Assembly (NCBI RefSeq): GCF_014189505.1
Contig: NZ_CP050301.1
Span: forward strand, 1,681,501-1,745,500
Direction: 5' to 3'
DNA length: 64,000 nt
Source: Phyllobacterium sp. 628
Lineage (GTDB): Bacteria > Pseudomonadota > Alphaproteobacteria > Rhizobiales > Rhizobiaceae
In this document: piece after piece, positions 1 through 7,751 of the stretch
Numbering within the stretch: the first letter of the stretch is position 1
Layout of the letters: every line of letters starts with the position of its first letter
Position numbers and translations under genes: made by a program
Notes under the pieces: generated by a model
Database searches by the model: none
The model's input: only the letters and a program-made list of their open reading frames with translations
What the model was told of the DNA's origin: nothing

Positions 1-24
1 ATCTGTTGCACATTGTTCACTAAA

Positions 25-71
25 CATGATGATCATCATGCTTGAATTTTCTATACATGACGACTATCATG
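25..71. promoter_or_regulatory. Paired palindromic operators upstream of tetR-type gene
   Basis: A perfect 16-bp palindrome, CATGATGATCATCATG, lies at 25-40, and an imperfect copy, CATGACGACTATCATG, at 56-71; both are followed by C. A possible -10 (TATACA, 52-57) sits between them and overlaps the second copy. Two similar palindromes next to a TetR gene are typical of autorepression, so I infer these are its operators. They also argue that translation starts downstream, at 111, since the longest open frame would run through the second copy. Confidence 0.6.
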
Positions 72-110
72 CTTGGTGTCAAGATACCCGGTCAGAAAAT
101 TGGAAAACCC

Positions 111-689
111 ATGCGCTACCCCGCCGCAGAAACCGCAGAAAAACATGAACGCATATTGGAGCAGGCCGCGCGGCTGTTTCGCGAGCGCGGCTTTTCCGGT
201 GTCAGTCTCGGTGAAATCATGAAGGCAACGGGTCTGACCCACGGCCCGTTCTACAATCACTTCGCTTCCAAGGAAGAGCTGATGGCCGAAAGCATGCGGC
301 ACACGTCGCAGAAGGCGTTGAGCAAGCTTGAAACCATCGAGCCGAGCGAGGAGGGGAAGAACAGCTTCATCAACAGTTACCTCAGCCCTTCGCACCGCGA
401 CACCCCCGGCGATGGCTGTCTGATTGCCGCATTGGCGCCCGAAATCAGCCGGGAGCCGGGCGTGCGCGAACCGTTGACCTGCCATCTCTCGGCTTTTATC
501 GATCAGATGGCGATGCAATTTCCCTGGCCGGAGGATAAATCCGCCCGCCAGCAGGCTATCCAGACAATCGCCTCGATGGTTGGCGGTCTTGTCATCGCTC
601 GCGCCGTGGCCGATGAAACCCTGTCGCAGGAGATTTTGAGCGATGTTCTGGCCGGGTTGACCGGGTCTTCCTCTCCACAGCAGGGGTAA
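111..689 (+). CDS. TetR/AcrR family transcriptional regulator
   Basis: This is a one-component DNA-binding repressor of 192 residues from the start chosen here. The N-terminal 60 residues form a TetR helix-turn-helix: ARLFRERGFSGVSLGEIMKATG followed by HGPFYNHFASKEEL, the usual recognition-helix end. The C-terminal ligand domain is too variable to predict an inducer. The open frame extends back to 42, but ATG 111 is preferred because it has a GGA-containing ribosome site and because two operator-like palindromes lie at 25-71. The regulated partner may lie left of the window, since the next gene on this strand is a beta-lactamase more than 130 bp away. The family call is secure; the target is unknown. 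Confidence 0.9.
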   Translation: MRYPAAETAEKHERILEQAARLFRERGFSGVSLGEIMKATGLTHGPFYNHFASKEELMAESMRHTSQKALSKLETIEPSEEGKNSFINSYLSPSHRDTPGDGCLIAALAPEISREPGVREPLTCHLSAFIDQMAMQFPWPEDKSARQQAIQTIASMVGGLVIARAVADETLSQEILSDVLAGLTGSSSPQQG

Positions 690-826
690 AATATGCGGTC
701 CCCGTAGCTTTCGTCTCGGGCGGGATATTTACAATCTGCCGGGGGTAATATTCTGTTGGGCGGATCGGTCATTTTGCGAACAAATTGAGCCGGGAAATTG
801 CGCGTGGAAACTGGAGTTGTTTTTTG

Positions 827-1654
827 ATGCCGCAAACCACCGCCGGACTGAAATTTTGGTCTTTGACAGCCGCAATGATGATTGGACTGGGCGCTGGGCC
901 AGCCTTATCCCAATCGCGGACAATCTGCACCGTCATTGCCGATGCCGCAACCGGGAACACTGTCGTCCGGCAGGGCTATTGCAGTGAACTTGTCACACCG
1001 GCATCGACGTTCAAGATCGCGCTCAGCCTGATGGGGTATGATTCCGGCTTCCTTAAAGATGCCCATACGCCGGAACTGCCGTATCGCGAGGGATATGCCG
1101 ATTGGGGCGGTGAAAACTGGCGTCAGACGACAGATCCGGAGCGGTGGATGAAATATTCCGTTGTTTGGTTTTCGCGGCAGGTGACACAGTTTTTGGGCGA
1201 AAAGCGCCTGCACGCCTATGCGAGGAAGTTTGAATATGGCAATGCGGATGTTTCGGGCGATCCCGGCAAGAACAATGGTCTTGACCGGGCCTGGTTAAGT
1301 TCCTCGTTGAAGATTTCGCCGTTGGAGCAGGTTGCTTTTCTGCGCAAGTTCGTCAACCGGCAATTGCCCGTGACCCCGCAGGCTTACGACATGACGAACC
1401 AGATCGTGGAGGTCTGGCATCTCCCCAATGATTGGGATGTACATGGCAAGACAGGAACAGCGTTTCCCCGAAAGAAGGACGGAACGCCTGACGAAGCCCG
1501 CGCCTATGGCTGGTTTGTCGGATGGGCGGTGAAGGGCAAGCACGTCGTGGTGTTTGCACGGCTCATTCAGGATGACAAGAAAGATACGCAGACTGCCGGC
1601 TATCGCGCTCGCGATGCGTTTTTGCAGGAACTGCCGACGATACTGGATAGATAG
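827..1654 (+). CDS. Class D (OXA-type) beta-lactamase
   Basis: This is a periplasmic serine beta-lactamase, predicted to hydrolyse beta-lactams by an acyl-enzyme mechanism. The 275-residue product has a signal peptide (about residues 1-29, ending GPALSQS), the active-site S60-T-F-K63, an SVV triad at 111-113, YGN at 137-139, KTGT at 208-211 and the conserved WFVGW segment near the C-terminus, which are the class D signature in order and spacing. An in-frame TTG at 785 would add 14 polar residues before the signal peptide; ATG 827 with GGAG upstream is better. It stands alone, with no penicillin-sensing regulator next to it. It is probably a chromosomal species-specific OXA; the substrate range cannot be read from the sequence. 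Confidence 0.92.
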   Translation: MPQTTAGLKFWSLTAAMMIGLGAGPALSQSRTICTVIADAATGNTVVRQGYCSELVTPASTFKIALSLMGYDSGFLKDAHTPELPYREGYADWGGENWRQTTDPERWMKYSVVWFSRQVTQFLGEKRLHAYARKFEYGNADVSGDPGKNNGLDRAWLSSSLKISPLEQVAFLRKFVNRQLPVTPQAYDMTNQIVEVWHLPNDWDVHGKTGTAFPRKKDGTPDEARAYGWFVGWAVKGKHVVVFARLIQDDKKDTQTAGYRARDAFLQELPTILDR

Positions 1655-1708
1655 GAATGGGACGCGATACCGTGCATTTCGACACGGCGACCATCCACGG
1701 AGATTGCC

Positions 1709-2146
1709 ATGACTTCAGCGAGCATTCCGTTTTCCCTCGTCGGGATCGACCACGTGGTCTTTCTCGTTGACGACATGGCGAAAGCGCTCGCCTTCTATCA
1801 AGGCGTGCTCGGCTGCCAGCTTGGCTATACCTATCCGGCTCTCGGCATGGAGCAGGTCTGGTGCGGGTCGGCCTTGATCGTGCTGTGGGATATCACCCAT
1901 CCGGGCGCGGAAAGTGCGGTCCCGCCGGTCGCGAGCGGGCGTAATGTCGATCATGTCTGCATTGCCACCAGCCCGTTCGATCATGATGCGTTGCGCGCTC
2001 ATCTCGCCGCCCATCATGTGGAAATCGAGCGTGAGGCCATGCATGGCGGCGCACGCGGCATGGGCCATTCATTCTATTTCCGCGACCCGTTCGACAACAA
2101 GATCGAGCTTAAGGGACCTGCGGTTTATCCCGATGGGCGCGGCTGA
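1709..2146 (+). CDS. VOC family protein (glyoxalase/dioxygenase fold)
   Basis: A small vicinal-oxygen-chelate protein of 145 residues. It begins with IDHVVFLVDDMAKALAFYQGVLG, the usual beta-alpha start with a metal-ligand His, has a second His in VDHVCIAT at about residue 90 and a final Glu in FDNKIELKG, consistent with a His/His/Glu metal site. Family members include glyoxalase I, fosfomycin or bleomycin resistance proteins and extradiol dioxygenases; the sequence does not show which reaction applies here. It ends at 2146, one base from the repaired end (2147) of the convergent LysE gene. Family call firm, function open. Confidence 0.85.
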   Translation: MTSASIPFSLVGIDHVVFLVDDMAKALAFYQGVLGCQLGYTYPALGMEQVWCGSALIVLWDITHPGAESAVPPVASGRNVDHVCIATSPFDHDALRAHLAAHHVEIEREAMHGGARGMGHSFYFRDPFDNKIELKGPAVYPDGRG

Positions 2147-2780
2147 TCAGCTCTTCTGCAGGGCAAGGTGGACACCGAGCCCAACCAGCACCTGTGCCGC
2201 CGGCGCGTTGCATCAGACGCTGCGCGTGGCTGGAGCGCCGCAGCCGCGCAATCATCACCCCGGCCAGAAACACGCAGACGATATCCGCTGAGGAGAACAT
2301 CAGATTGACGATGGTTCCAAGGATAACGAACTGCAGCCAGACGGGAAACGCTGCGGACGCATCGATGAATTGCGGCAGGAACGCCATGAAGAAAATCGCT
2401 GTCTTGGGATTGAGGATCTCGACGCTGATGCTTTCGAAAAAGGCGCGGCGTCCGGATTTGGGTTCAACACCGGGCACGGCAACATCGCCATGTGCCTTGG
2501 CGCGAAACAGCGAAATGCCGAGCCAGACCAGATAGGCCGCACCGCAGAATTTGACCACGAGATAGAGCAGCGGCACCGCGTGAAACAGCACGGACAATCC
2601 GGCTGCAGCAGCGAACACATGCACATAGCCGCCCAGATGAATGCCCAATGCCGCCATCAACCCTGACCAGCGCCCCCGCGCAATGGTCTGCGCCGCCGCA
2701 TAAAGCATGGCCGGGCCGGGGATATAGGCAAAGATCGCCGTGGTGGCGAGAAAGGCGATAAGCAATTCGGTAGACGGCAT
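2109..2780 (-). CDS. LysE/RhtB family exporter, C-terminus frame-shifted
   Basis: An inner-membrane amino-acid or metabolite exporter of the LysE family: hydrophobic segments begin at residue 3, and GPAMLYAAAQTIARGRWSGL plus LNPKTAIFFMAFLPQFID are family hallmarks. As read, the protein is 223 residues and ends in an atypical polar tail (GWARCPPCPAEELIS...). Removing one base near 2193 gives LVGLGVHLALQKS and a stop at 2147, a 210-residue protein with a normal LysE C-terminus that abuts, rather than overlaps, the convergent VOC gene. This suggests a recent single-base insertion or a sequencing error. The substrate is unknown. Confidence 0.85.
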   Translation of the reverse strand: MPSTELLIAFLATTAIFAYIPGPAMLYAAAQTIARGRWSGLMAALGIHLGGYVHVFAAAAGLSVLFHAVPLLYLVVKFCGAAYLVWLGISLFRAKAHGDVAVPGVEPKSGRRAFFESISVEILNPKTAIFFMAFLPQFIDASAAFPVWLQFVILGTIVNLMFSSADIVCVFLAGVMIARLRRSSHAQRLMQRAGGTGAGWARCPPCPAEELISRAHRDKPQVP

Positions 2781-2870
2781 GTCGTGGCTCCCCCTGCAAT
2801 CCCGGTAAATTCAATACAGACTATAAACAATGCCTTGGTAAGGGAGGCAAGTGGCGTACTTGTTGCGCGC

Positions 2871-3272
2871 TCATATCTTATCGCGGGCTTGAGGTATCCA
2901 GGTGCCCTGATGAAATATCATCTGCCAGCGGCCGCCGATAAACTTCCAGATCGAACTTCGCAATGAATGCCGTTCCTGTCCGGTATCGCGAACTCTGCGA
3001 ACACTGCGATAGGTCACCTGAATAATGCCTTCTGCGAGTGTGCGAACGGCAAAATCGGATGCTGAAAGGATTGGTGCATTCTCCATGGGTTCATTTGCAA
3101 GTGCGTCAACGATTTCCTGTTTGTTGTACACACCTCCGGAGGTGCCAAATTCGATAAAATCGTCCGCCAGCAGGTGGTTTACGATCAGGGGCGTTTTGCG
3201 TACGGCCTGGTCAAGGAGTCGCTCTTCAAGCAACTGCAACAGGTGCGCGATATCTTTCGGGGTATCACTCAT
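2871..3272 (-). CDS. NTF2-like / DUF4440-type protein
   Basis: A 133-residue protein with the SnoaL/DUF4440 cone fold pattern: an N-terminal helix (ELLxxLLDQAVRK-like), ADDFIEFGTSGGVYNKQEIVDAL in the first third and a C-terminal SSIWKFIGGRWQMIFHQGT strand pair. The open frame extends to 3326, but ATG 3272 (MSDTPKD) is chosen because it overlaps the end of the upstream methyltransferase gene by 8 nt, the usual sign of translational coupling. Proteins of this group are often small enzymes or stress-related binding proteins; no specific activity can be assigned. Confidence 0.75.
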   Translation of the reverse strand: MSDTPKDIAHLLQLLEERLLDQAVRKTPLIVNHLLADDFIEFGTSGGVYNKQEIVDALANEPMENAPILSASDFAVRTLAEGIIQVTYRSVRRVRDTGQERHSLRSSIWKFIGGRWQMIFHQGTWIPQARDKI

Positions 3273-4128
3273 ATGCAAGACACCAATCAGATGCATGCAG
3301 CCAACATTGTTCTGCCGCGATATCACCGGTCCTGTAAAGCCGCGTCATGCGCCGGTAATCCCCTGATTTGAATGCAGTGGCGAGCGCTTTTTCCGATTCC
3401 GCATCGCGCATGCCTTCGCATGGAAAGATCGACACGGGTGATATCCATTGCGCCAGGAATTTTTCCGCCGCACGGGTGATCAGAAACACCGCGCCGTGCC
3501 GGCGTATATTGGCATCACTTCGGCTGAATCCTTCGTTCGTGGTCAACGGGAGGATCAGCCGCCCGCCATCCTTCAGCCTGTCGAGCCATGTTTCGGTGGG
3601 ACGGGTTGCTCCGGCATTGACATAGATGACATCAGCGTCGTCGAAGGCAACGCTGCTGCCATCACCCTGAATCACTGATACATTCGGATACGGAGCCAAA
3701 TTGACCGCAGCACGGGCAGCCAGTTCCGGGTTGAACTCGATTGCCGTCACACGGCCGGTTGGGCCTGCAAGCTCTGCCATGATGGCCGTGAAATAGCCGA
3801 CTCCGGCACCGATATGCACCACGTGCTCGCCGTTGCGCGGCGCGGCTTGCCAAAGCAGATATGCGTGCAACGAAGGCTGACCATTGTTGATGTGCCGCTC
3901 CGGCAGAATGCCGACAAGGTCATTCGTATAGAGATAAACCGGATCGGCTGACGGTGTCCGGACATATTCTTTGAGCCTGCGGAGAATGGGCCACGGACCC
4001 GGCCCAAGAAATGCCTCTCTCGGCACCGTAGCGAAAGCATCCTCAATGCGCTTGTTGGTGATACGGGCAGCGGCGGAAATTTGCATGGCATAGGCGCGGC
4101 GTACGATCTTGAGTTCGTCTGGGGTCAT
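3265..4128 (-). CDS. Protein-L-isoaspartate O-methyltransferase-like protein
   Basis: A SAM-dependent methyltransferase related to Pcm, which repairs isoaspartyl residues in damaged proteins. The SAM-binding motif I is VHIGAGVGYFTAIMAELAG, followed by VTAIEFNPELAARAA (acidic ribose-binding residue) and IQGDGS. The N-terminal half carries FLGPGPWPI, seen in the Pcm group of alphaproteobacteria. At 287 residues it is longer than canonical Pcm (about 210), so the substrate may differ. ATG 4128 is preferred over TTG 4134. It is co-transcribed with, and overlaps by 8 nt, the NTF2-like gene. Confidence 0.8.
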   Translation of the reverse strand: MTPDELKIVRRAYAMQISAAARITNKRIEDAFATVPREAFLGPGPWPILRRLKEYVRTPSADPVYLYTNDLVGILPERHINNGQPSLHAYLLWQAAPRNGEHVVHIGAGVGYFTAIMAELAGPTGRVTAIEFNPELAARAAVNLAPYPNVSVIQGDGSSVAFDDADVIYVNAGATRPTETWLDRLKDGGRLILPLTTNEGFSRSDANIRRHGAVFLITRAAEKFLAQWISPVSIFPCEGMRDAESEKALATAFKSGDYRRMTRLYRTGDIAAEQCWLHASDWCLAYE

Positions 4129-4207
4129 CAGCAAAAACGGCTCCTGTGTTCCAAACTCATTCTGCTGCTGATTTTGCGCAGCGGTGGGATTTCATGGCAA
4201 GCGCCTA

Positions 4208-4606
4208 TTACGCGGACGCATTAAAAACCGCTTCGATATGATGCCCGTCCGGCTCGATCACAAAGGCAGCATAGTAATGCGGGCCATAGTCGGGCCGCAG
4301 GCCGGGCCCGCCATTGTCCTTGCCGCCGTGTGCCAGCGCAGCAGCGTGAAATGCATCGATAGCCTGCCGGTTCGGCGCAGCAAAGGCGAGGTGAAAGCCG
4401 GGGCCGGGCGGGCGCTGACCCTCCGGCCGGTGTTTCAGTGCCAGCTTGTCACCGCCGCCGGGAAGCCCATACCCAACGGCCTGATCCGGCTCGCCTAGGC
4501 GGATATCCTCCCAGACCCTGACATATCCGAGCGGCGCAAGGGCCGCATCATAAAACACCGCCGCGCGGTCAAGGTCGCTGACGCCAAATGAAATGTGATG
4601 AAGCAT
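4208..4606 (-). CDS. VOC family protein
   Basis: A 132-residue glyoxalase/bleomycin-resistance-fold protein. It opens with LHHISFGVSDLDRAAVFYDAAL (metal-ligand His and the family's first helix), has GFHLAFAAPNRQAIDAFHAAA in the middle and ends YAAFVIEPDGHHIEAVFN, where H and E would complete a metal site. It belongs to the subgroup often annotated as lactoylglutathione-lyase-like, but the substrate cannot be deduced. It lies alone between the Pcm-like gene and the antiporter, all on the minus strand but with gaps of roughly 55-75 bp. Confidence 0.82.
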   Translation of the reverse strand: MLHHISFGVSDLDRAAVFYDAALAPLGYVRVWEDIRLGEPDQAVGYGLPGGGDKLALKHRPEGQRPPGPGFHLAFAAPNRQAIDAFHAAALAHGGKDNGGPGLRPDYGPHYYAAFVIEPDGHHIEAVFNASA

Positions 4607-4660
4607 GGGACGAGCCTTCCGGTGTTGAACAAAAAATGGCGGGCAGAAACGGGATATGGA

Positions 4661-6202
4661 TCAGCCGTCGATGATCTCCAGTTTTTCCGGTGGCAGTGCA
4701 GCGAGTTCGGCAAAGTCGAGATCCTGCTCCAGCGCATGGAAAACATCATCGTCAATGGCGCCGCTGTGACGCATGGCTGCGAGTTTTTCCCGCTTGGCTG
4801 CAATCATCGTCAATTGCAATTGGTCGGTCTGGCTGACTGCCCGTGGATTGCGCCCGTCCGCAGCCAGAGCCCGCGCCTCTTCATAGGTTTCGCGCAGACG
4901 GTTCGCCACATTGTCATCGCGCTTGTCCAGCACCCGAATGGCTGTGTCGAGCAGCGTGACCCGGGCTTTGGCAAGGTCGGTCTCGAGCGAGGTATCCGGC
5001 TTGAAACCCAGCAGACGGATCAGCGGCCCGAGCGTCAGCCCCTGCACGATGAGCGAGCCAAGCACCACGGCCAGCGCGCTCAGCACAATCAGTTCACGCG
5101 ATGGAAAGGCGGCGGGCAGCGCCAGCGCCGTCGCCAATGTCACCAGCCCGCGCATGCCGCACCATGACACTACAAGGCTCATCCGTAGGGGCGGGCGCGG
5201 AATCCGGCTTTCCGATGAGAGCAGGTAGTGCACCAGCCGGTTATAGGTGAGCACCCAGGCAATGCGCACCAGCACAACTGTGACGAACACAATGCCCGCA
5301 AACATCAGCGCGAAGGACAGCTCTTCCCGAGCAAGGTCCAGAACGATGGCGCGCGCCTGCAATCCCATGAGCAGGAAAGCGAGCACATTGAGCAGAAACA
5401 CCGAGGCCTGCCAGACGGAATAGGAATGCAGCCGGGCCCGTGGCGCCTGCCGGGCAGGCACATAATGAGCGGTGGTCATTGCAAAGGCCACGACAGCAAG
5501 AATCGCCGAAAGGTGCAGGTGCTCGGCAATGATCCACGTGCCGAACACCGCCACGAATTCAAACAGGGTGCCCCCAAGCGTTCCCGCCAGATGCCGGGAA
5601 AACAGCATCGCTATTCTGGCGGAGACAAATCCGAAAAGAAGACCGCCCGGCACGGCAATAATCAGCAGCGGAATGAGATGCAGAAGGGTGCTTGCACCCA
5701 TGGCAACTCCGACGGCCGCACTGAAAATCAGCAGCGATGTGGCGTCGTTGAGCAGGCTTTCACCCTGCAAAATCGCCACCGCCCGCCGTGGCAGGGCAAA
5801 CCGTCCCAACATGGCGGCTGCGGCTGCGGCATCGGGCGGCGCAACGATAGCGCCCAGTGCAATGGCGGCGGCGAGCGGCAGGCCGCCGATGGATACGCCA
5901 ACCCATGCCACTGCAGCGGTCGTGAGAATCACCACCCACACAGCCAGCGACACCAGCGGTACCCAGTCGCGGCGGATGGTGCGTGGCGGCAGGTCATAGG
6001 CCGCATCAAGCAGCGCCGGGGCGATGAAAAGCGCCATGGCAAGCTGTGGGTCGATGGAAATATCCGGTGCCCATGGCAGCGAAGCGACTATAACACCTGC
6101 CACGGCCAGCATGGTCGGGTAGGGCACTGCAAGCGTTCGGGAGAGCTGGAGGAAAATGATTGCCACCAGCATCAGAACCAGCATGTTTTCGAACAGCGCC
6201 AT
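4661..6202 (-). CDS. Na+/H+ antiporter, CPA1 family
   Basis: A 513-residue inner-membrane cation/proton antiporter. About a dozen hydrophobic segments fill residues 1-400; the first part has ALFIAPALLDAAYDLP and ALGAIVAPPDAAAAAAML, the latter carrying the conserved Asp of the ion site (the ..APPDA.. motif of CPA1 proteins). The last 110 residues are charged and cytoplasmic, rich in helix-forming K/E/R, as in the YjcE/NhaP-like Na+/H+ antiporter group. Likely role: pH and sodium homeostasis. It is divergent from the XRE-cupin gene across a 448-bp intergenic region. Confidence 0.9.
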   Translation of the reverse strand: MALFENMLVLMLVAIIFLQLSRTLAVPYPTMLAVAGVIVASLPWAPDISIDPQLAMALFIAPALLDAAYDLPPRTIRRDWVPLVSLAVWVVILTTAAVAWVGVSIGGLPLAAAIALGAIVAPPDAAAAAAMLGRFALPRRAVAILQGESLLNDATSLLIFSAAVGVAMGASTLLHLIPLLIIAVPGGLLFGFVSARIAMLFSRHLAGTLGGTLFEFVAVFGTWIIAEHLHLSAILAVVAFAMTTAHYVPARQAPRARLHSYSVWQASVFLLNVLAFLLMGLQARAIVLDLAREELSFALMFAGIVFVTVVLVRIAWVLTYNRLVHYLLSSESRIPRPPLRMSLVVSWCGMRGLVTLATALALPAAFPSRELIVLSALAVVLGSLIVQGLTLGPLIRLLGFKPDTSLETDLAKARVTLLDTAIRVLDKRDDNVANRLRETYEEARALAADGRNPRAVSQTDQLQLTMIAAKREKLAAMRHSGAIDDDVFHALEQDLDFAELAALPPEKLEIIDG

Positions 6203-6499
6203 CAGCTGATTTCCCCCGGGTCGATGTGATATCTGTGATCGTTGGAGCCGCGCGTTGCAACGGTTTTATTTGAGTGCGGCCGTGTACACTGCTGCATGGC
6301 GGAACGTTAGATATTCCCGTGAGGCATTCATGCCATGATTTAAAGTCATTATTCACAGCCGTCCTGTTGTGCTCTTCTCCGGCTGTACATTTTTATAAAG
6401 CTGTTAAATACAGGAAAATATTGAACATTCGGTTCGAACGGTTTGGGGTTTGACCTGACCAAAGAGCCGGCAGTTTATACTGACCAATTTGAAGAATAG

Positions 6500-6537
6500 C
6501 GATTGCGCCGGGTTCCCTTTGGAGCCCGGCGCAATTG
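6500..6537 (+). terminator. Strong GC-rich hairpin in leader of XRE gene
   Basis: ATTGCGCCGGG (6502-6512) pairs perfectly with CCCGGCGCAAT (6525-6535), and the stem continues inward with TTCC/GGAG to a CTTT loop. It lies about 12 nt after the start expected from TATACT at 6476-6481. The following GTTTATTGG is only modestly T-rich, so it could be an attenuator, the terminator of a very short RNA, or a stable 5' leader structure. Confidence 0.5.
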
Positions 6538-6621
6538 GTTTATTGGCAACCGCCAAGCGCCATCATCTGTTGAATAAAGAGGGAAGCCTTTATTCGTCAA
6601 AATGCTTTCGCAGATTGACTA

Positions 6622-6639
6622 TATCTCATTATAGAGATA
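6622..6639. promoter_or_regulatory. Inverted-repeat operator of XRE-cupin regulator
   Basis: TATCTC (6622-6627) and GAGATA (6634-6639) form a perfect 6+6 dyad around ATTATA, just 11 bp before the chosen ATG at 6651. The size and position suit binding by a dimeric XRE helix-turn-helix protein and suggest autoregulation of the XRE-GNAT operon. The assignment to this regulator is inferred from proximity. Confidence 0.55.
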
Positions 6640-6650
6640 ATTTCCCATAT

Positions 6651-7220
6651 ATGGAAACAGCAGCGGCAGATACCGACACTATCGACCAATTGATTGCCCG
6701 GCGCCTCAAGGGTTTGCGGGCGGAACGGGAATGGTCGCTGGATGAGCTTGCCAAGCGTAGCGCTGTCAGCCGTGCCACACTATCCCGGCTGGAAAATGCC
6801 GAGGTGAGCCCCACAGCCAATGTGCTGGGCAAACTTTGCGCTGCTTACGGCCTCACCCTGTCGCGGCTGATGCATATGGTGGAGGACGATTTCGTGCCGC
6901 TGATCCGCCATGCGGCGCAGCCGGTCTGGACCGATCAAAGCGTCGGCTTCCGCCGCCGTTCCGTGTCCCCGCCGGCCCAGACGCTGGCAGGCGAGGCGCT
7001 GGAATGCGAGATCGATCCCGGCGCACGCATCACCTATGAACAGCCGCCACGGCCGGGTCTGGAACACCATCTGGTAATGCTTGAAGGGCGGCTGCAGGTA
7101 ACAGTCAACGGCCAAACGCACGATCTGCACCCGGGCGATTGCCTGCGCTACCAGCTCTTTGGCCCCAGTGCCTTTGCCACATCGGGGCAATCGGCGCGCT
7201 ACATGCTTTTTATCCTTTGA
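6651..7220 (+). CDS. XRE family regulator with C-terminal cupin domain
   Basis: A 189-residue regulator with a helix-turn-helix at about residues 8-65 (LKGLRAEREWSLDELAKRS, then SRATLSRLENAEVSPTANVL) and a small cupin sensor at 110-185 (EHHLVMLEGRLQVTVNGQ, HDLHPGDCLRY). Proteins of this design usually sense a small ligand and control a neighbouring enzyme or transporter. The start at 6651 is chosen over 6489 because the upstream extension has no family similarity and contains a hairpin and operator. The GNAT gene follows after 6 bp and is probably in the same operon. Confidence 0.88.
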   Translation: METAAADTDTIDQLIARRLKGLRAEREWSLDELAKRSAVSRATLSRLENAEVSPTANVLGKLCAAYGLTLSRLMHMVEDDFVPLIRHAAQPVWTDQSVGFRRRSVSPPAQTLAGEALECEIDPGARITYEQPPRPGLEHHLVMLEGRLQVTVNGQTHDLHPGDCLRYQLFGPSAFATSGQSARYMLFIL

Positions 7221-7226
7221 GGCCCC

Positions 7227-7751
7227 ATGACCACTGACATCGAGATTTTTACCGCTGACAACCTTTCTCACCATATCAAGGATTTGGGCATGCTGCTGCG
7301 TGCCTGCGTGCAGGACGGCGCCAGCATCGGTTTCATCCTGCCGTTTTCAGTGGAGGACAGCGAGGCCTTGTGGCGCGACAACGTGCTGCCAGCTCTGCGT
7401 GGCGGCAAGCGCATTCTACTGGTCGTGCGGGCAGGGGGAAGCATCGCCGGAGCTGGTCAGCTGGATTATGACACGCCGCCCAATCAGCCGCACCGGGCGG
7501 AGATACGCAAACTGATGGTGCATCCGGATTTTCGCCGCCGCGGCATCGCCAAGGCGCTTATGGCCGAGCTTGAACATCTGGCGCGTGAACTTGGCCGGGA
7601 CCTGATCACACTCGACACCCGCACGGGCGACACGGCTGAGCCGCTTTACACGGATCTGGGTTATCAGACCGCTGGCATCATCCCCGGCTACTGCCGTGAC
7701 GCGCATCATGGCCATCTCGATGCGACGACCATCATGTACAAAACACTTTAA
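7227..7751 (+). CDS. GNAT family N-acetyltransferase
   Basis: A 174-residue acetyl-CoA-dependent acetyltransferase. The acceptor-side N-terminus is variable; the acetyl-CoA loop is visible as KLMVHPDFRRRGIAKALMAELE (the R/Q-x-x-G-x-G/A pattern as RRRGIA), followed by LDTRTGDTAEPLYTDLGYQ, the usual motif B region. It lies 6 bp after the XRE-cupin regulator and probably shares its promoter, an arrangement that suggests the regulator senses the substrate or product. It ends overlapping by 4 bp the convergent penicillin-binding protein gene. Substrate unknown. Confidence 0.87.
   Translation: MTTDIEIFTADNLSHHIKDLGMLLRACVQDGASIGFILPFSVEDSEALWRDNVLPALRGGKRILLVVRAGGSIAGAGQLDYDTPPNQPHRAEIRKLMVHPDFRRRGIAKALMAELEHLARELGRDLITLDTRTGDTAEPLYTDLGYQTAGIIPGYCRDAHHGHLDATTIMYKTL

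Larger units (their letters stand above)
6203..6650. other. Intergenic region between antiporter and XRE-cupin genes
   Basis: No convincing gene was found in these 448 bp. An open frame on the plus strand from 6489 is only an in-frame extension of the XRE gene. The region is AT-richer than its flanks and contains a good -10-like TATACT (6476-6481), a strong hairpin (6500-6537) and an 18-bp operator-like dyad (6622-6639), each listed separately. Confidence 0.6.

Noticed and set aside
5228..6229. Long open frame (333 codons) opposite the antiporter gene
   Set aside because: It is an antisense shadow rich in Gln/His/Arg with no family similarity; the opposite strand encodes a clear CPA1 antiporter with membrane helices.
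6430..6445. GGTTCGAAC resembling a tRNA T-loop
   Set aside because: No acceptor stem, anticodon arm or D-arm can be built around it; the GGTTCGA at 14879 is likewise part of the 29-bp inverted repeat.
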